Assembly (NCBI GenBank): GCA_030729385.1
Contig: JANQXM010000011.1
Span: forward strand, 1 to 39,051
Source of the DNA: Opitutales bacterium
GTDB lineage: Bacteria > Verrucomicrobiota > Verrucomicrobiia > Opitutales > Coraliomargaritaceae
Reading direction: 5' to 3'
Length of the DNA stretch: 39,051 nucleotides
The position numbers were made by a program, and so were the translations under genes. Numbering within the stretch: the first letter of the stretch is position 1; the number at the start of each line of letters is the position of its first letter. Under the pieces are notes generated by a model. It was not told where the DNA came from. It did not search any database and worked only from the letters and a program-made list of their open reading frames with translations. Positions 32,375-39,051 of this stretch are shown here, one piece after another.

Positions 32375-33682
32375 ATGCCTGCAGAGCGCCCAACATTTAA
32401 AGAATGGCAGACCCTTGCCTCGGAATCTCCCGAGCGAGTCGTCGATCAATTCTTGGGCAAGCTAGAGCTCATCACAGCAGAGAGTTCCAGGGCCATGATT
32501 GCCTCGCATTTTGATCGCGAGCGGACGCTCTCGGCACTCAAAGCATCTTGCGCTCTAGAGGATGCCCCCCTGTCGGGCGTGCCTTACATGCTGCAGGACC
32601 TTTTCGACGTCACTGGGCTGCCAACCAAATGCGGTGCACCTTTCGATGAACCTTTCCTACCACCACTCGAACAATCCAGCTTACTGTATCAGAAACTGAA
32701 TACACTCGGTGGTGCTTTCTTTGCCAAGTCCGTCCCCGCTGAATTCGGAATCGATATGCGCGGGCTCAACCCCACTTTCGGCGACTGCCCCCATGCCGAT
32801 AGCCTACGCTACGTCTGCGGTGGCGGAGCTGGTGCCTCCATACATGCCGTCGCAGAAGGTTGGGCACCGATAGCGTTCGGGCTCGATACCACTGGCGGCA
32901 TTCGCATACCCGCAGCCTTCCACGGACTTTTCGGCTTTCGAATGGGAACCAATAATTTCGCCCGCGAAGGCGTTTTCCCTATCGTCCCATCGATCGAAGC
33001 TGTCGGCTTCGCCACGGCCCATTGCGAAGACCTGCTCGCCGCATTCAAAGCCTTGCACCGCATCCCGATTTCCATCGAAGGTCCCAAAGTGGCACGCGGC
33101 TATTTACTCACCGATCTTGCCGGCCCCCTCGAACCTTCACTGAAGGCCGGCATTATGCAGTTGCTTCGCGAACTCAACATCGATGACGAGCCCAGCACCC
33201 GTCGACGTTTACTCGACGCCTTTGCTCGTGGCGGACAAGCACTCTCCGTCATCGAAAGCCGCGAACTCTACTCGATACATAAATATTGGATCGAAGAATA
33301 CGGCGAGCTCTACGCCCCCTCCGCGATGCAACGCATTCAGCAAGGTCGTGACTGCAGTGCCGCGGATGCCGAAAAAGCGATTCTCATTCAACAATGGATA
33401 CGCGCTAGCCTCACTGAATTTTTCGTCGATCACGATTATCTCGTCATCCCAATCTGCACGACGCCAAGCCCCGAGAAATCGATCTGGAGCCCCGATCTGG
33501 AGCGCGACCTGCAGCAGCTAAATGCCCCTGCCAGCCTCTCTTTCCTCCCTGCGATGATTCTTCCCGTCTACTGCAACGAAGGTCTCCACGGCGCGGTTCA
33601 AATCATCATCCACCCAAGAAAACTTCACTGCGTTCCACAGATCATCGAAAAAGTAACGAAGTATTACGCAATCGAAGAGTAG
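32375..33682 (+). CDS. amidase-signature family protein lacking the catalytic triad
   Basis: 435 aa with the fold marks of the GatA/amidase family. Active enzymes use Lys, a cis-Ser and a nucleophilic Ser. Here the lysine block reads GVPYMLQDLFDVTG (Gln74 for Lys), the GGSSGG loop reads GGGAGA (residues 149-154; both Ser lost), and GSDTGGSIR reads GLDTTGGIR (Gly175 for the nucleophile). Flanking structure (FGFRMGTNNFAREGVFP, IRIPAAFHGLFGF) is preserved, and the frame is open to the end, so this looks like a maintained pseudoenzyme rather than a decaying gene. Starts 55 nt after mutL and is likely co-transcribed. Role unknown. Confidence 0.85.
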   Translation: MPAERPTFKEWQTLASESPERVVDQFLGKLELITAESSRAMIASHFDRERTLSALKASCALEDAPLSGVPYMLQDLFDVTGLPTKCGAPFDEPFLPPLEQSSLLYQKLNTLGGAFFAKSVPAEFGIDMRGLNPTFGDCPHADSLRYVCGGGAGASIHAVAEGWAPIAFGLDTTGGIRIPAAFHGLFGFRMGTNNFAREGVFPIVPSIEAVGFATAHCEDLLAAFKALHRIPISIEGPKVARGYLLTDLAGPLEPSLKAGIMQLLRELNIDDEPSTRRRLLDAFARGGQALSVIESRELYSIHKYWIEEYGELYAPSAMQRIQQGRDCSAADAEKAILIQQWIRASLTEFFVDHDYLVIPICTTPSPEKSIWSPDLERDLQQLNAPASLSFLPAMILPVYCNEGLHGAVQIIIHPRKLHCVPQIIEKVTKYYAIEE

Positions 33683-33715
33683 AGTAAATAATTGGCCCCA
33701 CAAAGGAGCCGAAAA

Positions 33716-34000
33716 CTATTCTTCCTCGTCTTCAGACTTCTTGTTGTCACGATCACGCTCTTTGGCGACATTGACCGCCAATGCACGACCAGCGACTTCT
33801 TGACCATCTAATTGGCGAATCGCTTCTTGCCCGGCAGCCTCATCGACCATGGTGACAAAACCGAAACCACGAGGGCGGCCACCACCTGGACGCGTCACAA
33901 TGATCGCGTCTTCAACCTCACCGGTTTGTGAGAAGATCTCCTTGAGATCTTCAGCAGTGGCATCGAAAGATAAGTTTCCTACGTAAAGTCGAACGGACAT
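33716..34000 (-). CDS. RRM RNA-binding protein
   Basis: 94 aa: one RNA-recognition motif (about residues 3-80) with RNP2 LYVGNL and RNP1 RGFGFVTM, both with the aromatic residues that stack on RNA, and a charged tail (KERDRDNKKSEDEEE). Resembles the small glycine-poor RNP proteins of cyanobacteria and many other bacteria that respond to cold or bind mRNA; partner RNAs unknown. Convergent with the amidase-like gene. Confidence 0.93.
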   Translation of the reverse strand: MSVRLYVGNLSFDATAEDLKEIFSQTGEVEDAIIVTRPGGGRPRGFGFVTMVDEAAGQEAIRQLDGQEVAGRALAVNVAKERDRDNKKSEDEEE

Positions 34001-34144
34001 AGTATAAATGGATAATAGTTAAGATAGAGTAGCTAAAGGATGAGGAAAGCGGATGAACCGCCCCGCTGACAATCATTAATTAAAAGCGATTGAGATTTGC
34101 CAAAGTGACTGGACAGAGCTTGCGTTGGCAAAAGAACGATCATC

Positions 34145-35905
34145 GTGAGCAAAGAAAAACAGAAAAGCACCATCCTGCGCGTCTCCGCCTATCTCTTTCG
34201 ATACAAGGCCCTCTTCTGGCTGACGATCGGGCTGGCTGCTGGCATGACGGCGCTGGAAATAGCGGTGCCACTCGCGATCGAGAACATTCTGGAAAATATC
34301 GAAAATGCCAGCGGTTTGAACAACCTGCTTTGGGGCGTCGCCATTATCGCGGGACTCTATCTTGGCAGCGAAGTGCTCAATAGTCTGCGCATTCGAGTGA
34401 ATAATACACTGGAACAGCGAGTTCTACTGGAGATGCGGCGCGATTTGCACTCCAAATTGCTCCATTTGCCGGTTTCTTTCTACGATCAGCGCAAAAGCGG
34501 CGAAATCTCCTCCCGCGTGATCGAAGATGTCGCCGCGGTGGAGCGCGCGCTCCTCGACGGCACTGAACAGGGCACTGGAGCTATCCTCAAAATAGTCGGC
34601 ATCACCACCTTTCTCTTTCTACTCCAGCCGATGTTGGCTTGGTTCGTCTTCCTCCCGGTTCCGATCCTGCTCATCGCTGGGATGTTTTACTCCAAAGGGT
34701 CACGCAAGGTGTGGAAAGGCGTCCGCGAAAGCGCAGGCTCGCTCAATAGCCTGCTGGTCGAAGACATCCAAGGGAATCGCCTCATCCAAACCTTCGGACT
34801 GCAAAAGCGGGAATCTGCTCGATTCGAGGAAAAAGCAGAAGACCTACGCTTTAGAACGCTCAAAGCGATGTTTCGCTGGGCACTCTACCACCCCAGCACC
34901 ACCTTTGTCACCAAGCTCGGCTTCTTGAGTATCGTTGGCGTAGGCGGCTATCTTGTGCTGGAAGATGCCGCCGACTTCGGCATGCCGCAGCTCCTCACCT
35001 TCTTTTTGCTGGCAAATATGCTCTACCAGCCGATCGGGCAGCTACACGGACTCAATCACCTCATCGCCGCAGGCCGTGCCTCAGGTGAGCGTGTTTTCGA
35101 AATCCTCGACGCTCAAGTCGATGTCGCCGAAGCCGCCGAGCCCAAACCCATGCCAGAAGGTCCCGTCGAAGTGTGCTTTGAAAACGTCCGCTTCGAATAC
35201 CCGGGCCGCCCTGCTGTGCTGGAAGACTTTAACCTCACCATGGGTGCCAACCAAGTCACTGCCTTGGTCGGTCACACCGGCGCGGGCAAGTCCACTATCG
35301 CCAATCTTGCCATGCGCACCCACGACGCCACCTCAGGCACGGTTAAACTCTCTGGCACCGACATACGCGACATCCGGCTAGAGGAACTGCACAACATCGT
35401 TGGCCATGTCGCACAAGACCCCTTCCTCTTCGAAGGCACCGTCCGTGAAAACCTACTACTCGCCAAAGCCGACGCCACCGAGGACGACATCATCCATGCC
35501 CTCGAACTAGCCTGCGCATGGGACTTCGTCAGCGCGCTTCCGGAACAACTCGACACCAATATCGGCGAAAAAGGCATCCGTCTGAGCCAAGGAGAGAAGC
35601 AACGCCTGACCATCGCCCGCGTTTTACTCAAAAATCCGCCTTTCGTCATTCTCGACGAGGCGACCGCCAGCGTCGACACCATCACCGAGCGTAAAATCCA
35701 AGAAGCCCTCGATCACCTCGTGGAAGCCCGCACCGTGCTCGTCATCGCACACCGCCTCTCCACCGTCCGCCAAGCAAACAACATTGTCGTGCTCGAAAAC
35801 GGTCGAATTATCGAATCCGGCACCCACGAAGCCCTACTCGCCAAAGACGGTCACTACGCCAAGCTTTGGCAGCACCAGAGCGACTTAATTCCCGAGTATT
35901 CGTAA
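34145..35905 (+). CDS. ABC exporter, fused permease and ATPase (MsbA/MDR type)
   Basis: 586 aa half-transporter. The six-helix membrane domain spans about residues 1-310 and the nucleotide-binding domain 335-586. Walker A GHTGAGKST at about 376, Q-loop HVAQDPFLFEG, signature LSQGEKQR (LSQGE in place of LSGGQ, a tolerated variant), Walker B FVILDEATASVD, switch His in IAHRLST. Substrate unknown; lipid or drug export are the usual roles. Start is GTG at 34145 (MSKEKQKST), preceded by CGATCATC. Single gene; 121 nt without recognisable features separate it from ilvB. Confidence 0.93.
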   Translation: MSKEKQKSTILRVSAYLFRYKALFWLTIGLAAGMTALEIAVPLAIENILENIENASGLNNLLWGVAIIAGLYLGSEVLNSLRIRVNNTLEQRVLLEMRRDLHSKLLHLPVSFYDQRKSGEISSRVIEDVAAVERALLDGTEQGTGAILKIVGITTFLFLLQPMLAWFVFLPVPILLIAGMFYSKGSRKVWKGVRESAGSLNSLLVEDIQGNRLIQTFGLQKRESARFEEKAEDLRFRTLKAMFRWALYHPSTTFVTKLGFLSIVGVGGYLVLEDAADFGMPQLLTFFLLANMLYQPIGQLHGLNHLIAAGRASGERVFEILDAQVDVAEAAEPKPMPEGPVEVCFENVRFEYPGRPAVLEDFNLTMGANQVTALVGHTGAGKSTIANLAMRTHDATSGTVKLSGTDIRDIRLEELHNIVGHVAQDPFLFEGTVRENLLLAKADATEDDIIHALELACAWDFVSALPEQLDTNIGEKGIRLSQGEKQRLTIARVLLKNPPFVILDEATASVDTITERKIQEALDHLVEARTVLVIAHRLSTVRQANNIVVLENGRIIESGTHEALLAKDGHYAKLWQHQSDLIPEYS

Positions 35906-36026
35906 AGGTCAGGCAGGAATCGTCTTCCGTGCTTGATTTGATGGCGTTTTACTGTCTTTTTCCTTCCCTTTTCACGCGGGCGCTGCCGTCCGCACATCGA
36001 ACACAACGCAAAACTACCACATCACA

Positions 36027-37811
36027 ATGAAAACCGAAAAAGCAATCGACTTCCCTAAGCAGGACGAAATTGGCCCCGAAATGAAGGGTGCTGACGTCTT
36101 GGTCGCCTCTCTTGAGCGCGAGGGTGTGGATGTGGTCTTCGCCTATCCTGGTGGCGCGTCGATGGAACTACACCAAGCCCTGACTAAGAGCGAAAAAATC
36201 CGCACCATCCTGCCTCGCTTCGAGCAAGGCGGCGGCTTCATGGCTCACGGTCATGCTCGTGCCACTGGCAAGGCCAGCGTCTGCATGGCAACTTCCGGCC
36301 CTGGTGCGACCAATATGGTCACCTGTATCGCTGACGCTTACATGGACAGCATCCCTTTGATCGCGATCACTGGTCAGGTGTATCAACAGTTCATCGGTAA
36401 AACCGCTTTCCAAGAAACCGACTTTTTCGGCATGACGCTTCCGATCGTGAAGCACAGCTTCCTCGTTCTCGATAAGGAAGACCTGCCACGTGTTGTCAAA
36501 GAAGCCTTCCACATTGCGACCACTGGTCGTCCTGGTCCTGTCGTGATCGATATCCCTAAGGATGTCCAACAAGCGATCTTCGCACCGACTTTCCCTGCCG
36601 AGGTCGATATCCCAGGCTACAAGATCGAATCCACCAAGCCAGAAGCAACCGACGCAGAGTTGCTCAATGTGCTGGATTTGATCAGCGGTGCTGAGCGCCC
36701 AGTTCTTTACATCGGTGGCGGGATCATCTCTGCCGAAGCACACTTAGAACTCCGCGAGTTTGCTGAAGTCACTGGTTTGCCAGTGGCCTCGACCCTCATG
36801 GGGTTGGGAGCCTTCGACGCCGAGCACCCACAATCACTCTATTGGTTTGGCATGCACGGCACTGTTGCTGGCAACTGGGCAGTTTGCGATAGCGACATCC
36901 TCATTTGCGCCGGTGCTCGTTTCGACGACCGTATTACTGGTCTCGTTTCCAAGTTCGCACCCGATTCCGAAATCGTTCACATCGATATCGACGTTTCCGA
37001 GCACAATAAGAACAAGCGCGTCAAACACCCGATCCACTCAGACATTAAATACGCCCTCAAGCGTATGACTGAGCTCGTGAAGGCCGGTAAATTCAAAAAG
37101 CCCGATCTCAGCGCTTGGTTCAAAACTATCAACGGCTGGAAAGAGCAGTATCCTTTCTCTTACGACAAGACGGGCCACATCACTCAACAAGAGGCGATCG
37201 AAACACTCTACGAAGTCACTAAAGGTGATGCCATCATCACGACTGGTGTTGGACAGCACCAAATGTGGGCAGCTCAGTTCTTCAAGTTCCGCGAGCCACG
37301 CACTTACATCAGCTCCCTCGGCCTAGGCACTATGGGCTTCGGTCTCCCCGCTGCTATCGGCGCGAAGGTCGCCTTCCCTGATCGTTTGGTGGTCAATATC
37401 GACGGCGACGGTTGCTTCATGATGAATATTCAGGAGCTCGCCACAGCCAAAATCGAGAAGATCAACGCCAAGACAATCATCCTGAATAACCAACACCTCG
37501 GTATGGTGGTTCAATGGGAAGACCTTCTCTACGAAAGTGTCCGCGGCCAAACCATCCTTTGCGACAAGGACAACATCGGCGGTCCAGACAACATCGACGC
37601 CATCTATCCGGACTTCGTTAAGATCTCTGAAGGTTTCGGTGTTGCCGGTAAGCGCGTCATCAAACGCGAAGACCTCCGCGGCGCGATTGAAGAAATGATC
37701 GCTCACGACGGACCTTACGTCCTCGAAGTGATCGTTCCTTATACCGAGCACGTTTTGCCAATGATCAAGCAAGGCCTCGGCGCTAAGGAAATCTTAATCA
37801 AATCCGAGTAA
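36027..37811 (+). CDS. ilvB: acetolactate synthase large subunit
   Basis: Thiamine-diphosphate enzyme joining two pyruvates, or pyruvate and 2-ketobutyrate, in branched-chain amino acid synthesis. 594 aa. Seen: [20 protein letters not shown], the catalytic Glu in [32 protein letters not shown]-domain region [15 protein letters not shown] and the ThDP motif [15 protein letters not shown] ending in NN about 28 residues later. The usual HEQ is FEQ here. No ilvN follows: a strong terminator lies 20 nt after the stop, so the regulatory subunit must be encoded elsewhere. Confidence 0.96.
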   Translation: MKTEKAIDFPKQDEIGPEMKGADVLVASLEREGVDVVFAYPGGASMELHQALTKSEKIRTILPRFEQGGGFMAHGHARATGKASVCMATSGPGATNMVTCIADAYMDSIPLIAITGQVYQQFIGKTAFQETDFFGMTLPIVKHSFLVLDKEDLPRVVKEAFHIATTGRPGPVVIDIPKDVQQAIFAPTFPAEVDIPGYKIESTKPEATDAELLNVLDLISGAERPVLYIGGGIISAEAHLELREFAEVTGLPVASTLMGLGAFDAEHPQSLYWFGMHGTVAGNWAVCDSDILICAGARFDDRITGLVSKFAPDSEIVHIDIDVSEHNKNKRVKHPIHSDIKYALKRMTELVKAGKFKKPDLSAWFKTINGWKEQYPFSYDKTGHITQQEAIETLYEVTKGDAIITTGVGQHQMWAAQFFKFREPRTYISSLGLGTMGFGLPAAIGAKVAFPDRLVVNIDGDGCFMMNIQELATAKIEKINAKTIILNNQHLGMVVQWEDLLYESVRGQTILCDKDNIGGPDNIDAIYPDFVKISEGFGVAGKRVIKREDLRGAIEEMIAHDGPYVLEVIVPYTEHVLPMIKQGLGAKEILIKSE

Positions 37812-37830
37812 TCGGTTCGCAATTTGCTTT

Positions 37831-37870
37831 ATGCGTATTCCCCCTACGAGGGGAATACGCATTTTTTTTT
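37831..37870 (+). terminator. intrinsic terminator of ilvB
   Basis: Perfect 13-bp stem ATGCGTATTCCCC / GGGGAATACGCAT with loop CTACGA, followed by eight T. The strongest terminator of the window. Confidence 0.95.
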
Positions 37871-37894
37871 GGAACACCCAGCTTCCTCATTACC

Positions 37895-38947
37895 ATGAAA
37901 CACACACTCATCACAATCACAGCCCTGATCGCTAGTCTCGGCGCACCAGCCATGGCAGACACCGTCATCACCAATGACGGCGCACGCCTCACCGGCTCCA
38001 TCACCTTGATCGATGCAGGTATCATCCATTTGGATACAGCCTACGCCGGAACGCTTGAGATCAAACAAGAACTCGTCAGCTCCTTCAGCACCGACGAGCC
38101 AGTCTTCGTGCGCCTCGCCAGTGGTAGCACCATGGCCGGTCCAGTCATCTCTTCTGGCAATGGTAAGCTCAAAATTCAATCCGAAGACGGCACTCTCGAA
38201 ACTGAGATGACCCGAGTCACCGCCTCTTGGACGCCTACCAGCGAAGACCCCGCCATCGTGGCCCTCCGCGAAAAAGAAGAAGCCATGCGTCGCCAATGGA
38301 AGTTCCGCGGCGGCGTGAACCTCCTCGGCAAAAGCGGCAACACCGACCAGTTCGATCTAGGCATCACCTTCGACGCCGTGCTCAAGGGCCCAAACGATGC
38401 ACTCGCATTCTTTGGAGAGTATGAGCAACGCGAAAAGAACGGTAGCACCACCGAAGACCGCATCGCAGGCGGCACCTCCTACGAATCCTTTTTCAGCGAG
38501 CACTACGGGTGGTATGTCCGCACCGAACTCGAAAGCGATAAAGTCGACCAGATCGACCTCCGCTCCACTTCCGGTGCTGGTATGTCTTTCCGCATCATCA
38601 ATAAGGACACCCAGACACTCGTCGCTCGTTCTGGTCTAGGCTATCGCTACACCGGCTTCGGAAATGGCACCACCAACGAATCGTCTGCTACACTCGATTT
38701 CGGTGTCGCTCACACATATAAATATAAAACGTTCTTCTCCATGGAAAATGATCTCAGCTACGTGCCCAGCATCGACGACTTTGACGTTTACCGCGTTGTC
38801 CACGACAGCGGCATCGTGATCCCGCTCGGCAATGGAGAAAACTGGAAGATTCGCGTAGGTCTCAAACACGAGTATGACAGCCAACCAGCCGTCAACGAGA
38901 AGTTAGACACCACCTACTACTCACGCATGATCTACTCTTGGGATTAA
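37895..38947 (+). CDS. DUF481-type outer-membrane beta-barrel protein
   Basis: 350 aa. Signal peptide about residues 1-21 (ITALIASLGAPAMA), then an N-terminal beta-rich part (DGARLTGSITLIDAGIIHLDT, about 28-110) and from about residue 130 a DUF481 (YdiY-type) barrel: WKFRGGVNLLGKSGNTDQFD, GGTSYESFFSEHYGWYVRTE, YKYKTFFSMENDLSYVPS, ending YYSRMIYSWD with the C-terminal aromatic expected for barrel assembly. Function of DUF481 proteins is unknown. Begins 25 nt after the ilvB terminator, so it has its own promoter or depends on read-through. Confidence 0.88.
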   Translation: MKHTLITITALIASLGAPAMADTVITNDGARLTGSITLIDAGIIHLDTAYAGTLEIKQELVSSFSTDEPVFVRLASGSTMAGPVISSGNGKLKIQSEDGTLETEMTRVTASWTPTSEDPAIVALREKEEAMRRQWKFRGGVNLLGKSGNTDQFDLGITFDAVLKGPNDALAFFGEYEQREKNGSTTEDRIAGGTSYESFFSEHYGWYVRTELESDKVDQIDLRSTSGAGMSFRIINKDTQTLVARSGLGYRYTGFGNGTTNESSATLDFGVAHTYKYKTFFSMENDLSYVPSIDDFDVYRVVHDSGIVIPLGNGENWKIRVGLKHEYDSQPAVNEKLDTTYYSRMIYSWD

Positions 38948-39051
38948 AGGCAAAATTATTTTCAATATTGTTTGATCCGGCAACGCGCATGCGTCTCTGG
39001 TCGAGTTACCCAAACTGAGCCAGAGCATGTGTTAGTCTGGACGGTTTAATT

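Noticed and set aside
33683-33715. Possible terminator between the amidase-like gene and the RRM gene
   Set aside because: GGCCCC/GGAGCC pairing needs a G-U pair and lacks a clear T run on either strand.
34130-34144. Shared CGATCATC string before the ABC exporter and the thioredoxin-like gene start
   Set aside because: Eight bases shared by two leaders (also near 29309-29316) can be chance; no function proposed.

Overview
The window reads as chromosomal backbone of a member of the Verrucomicrobiota, most likely class Opitutia (Puniceicoccales/Coraliomargarita type). Grounds for this are an LpxC-FabZ fusion, a thioredoxin-like protein with an N-terminal SHD1 domain, a YghZ-type aldo/keto reductase, a DUF481 outer-membrane protein, and the general scarcity of Shine-Dalgarno sequences (clear ones only before leuC, pxpB and rpmA). 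This placement is inference from gene content; no 16S gene is present.

Layout: 1-2076 leuC-leuD (minus); 2325-4160 typA (plus); 4382-5653 PLP aminotransferase (minus); 5708-5984 tRNA-Leu(CAG) with a duplicated tail and terminator; 6335-6871 gamma-carbonic-anhydrase-like protein; 7071-9666 feoA-feoB-cysteine-rich small protein behind a Fur-box-like dyad; 9897-12662 minus-strand run of aroE, prepilin peptidase and a 5'-truncated dihydroorotate-dehydrogenase-like gene; 12881-13759 hypothetical; 14058-16183 lpxC/fabZ-lpxA (minus); 16483-18796 pxpB-pxpC-pxpA 5-oxoprolinase (minus); 19193-19785 rplU-rpmA; 19847-21859 small, AT-richer genes including a RelE/ribbon-helix-helix toxin-antitoxin pair; 22216-25060 glnS-galK (minus); 25301-25687 EF-hand protein with an in-frame stop in its signal peptide; 25761-26744 aldo/keto reductase; 26832-27999 tandem-ACT protein and TetR regulator; 28015-30036 thyA-folA-thioredoxin-like; 30048-30374 DUF805; 30532-33682 mutL and a catalytically dead-looking amidase-family protein; 33716-34000 RRM protein; 34145-35905 ABC exporter; 36027-37811 ilvB; 37895-38947 DUF481 protein.

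Most protein genes are ordinary metabolism and housekeeping. I see no CRISPR array, prophage, transposase or clear multi-gene novel defence system. The unexplained structure is mostly between genes. First, there is a family of at least 15 short hairpins with a GTAG or GGAG head, pyrimidine-rich loops and stems that differ in sequence between subfamilies but stay complementary, i.e. REP-type elements. Second, period-7 (and one period-6) degenerate tandem repeats end exactly at, or within a few bases of, the start codons of typA, folA, mutL and the amidase-like gene, where a ribosome binding site would be expected. Third, several genes carry lesions or lost active sites: the amidase-like protein, MutL without an endonuclease motif, the truncated DHOD, the interrupted EF-hand gene and the duplicated tRNA tail.
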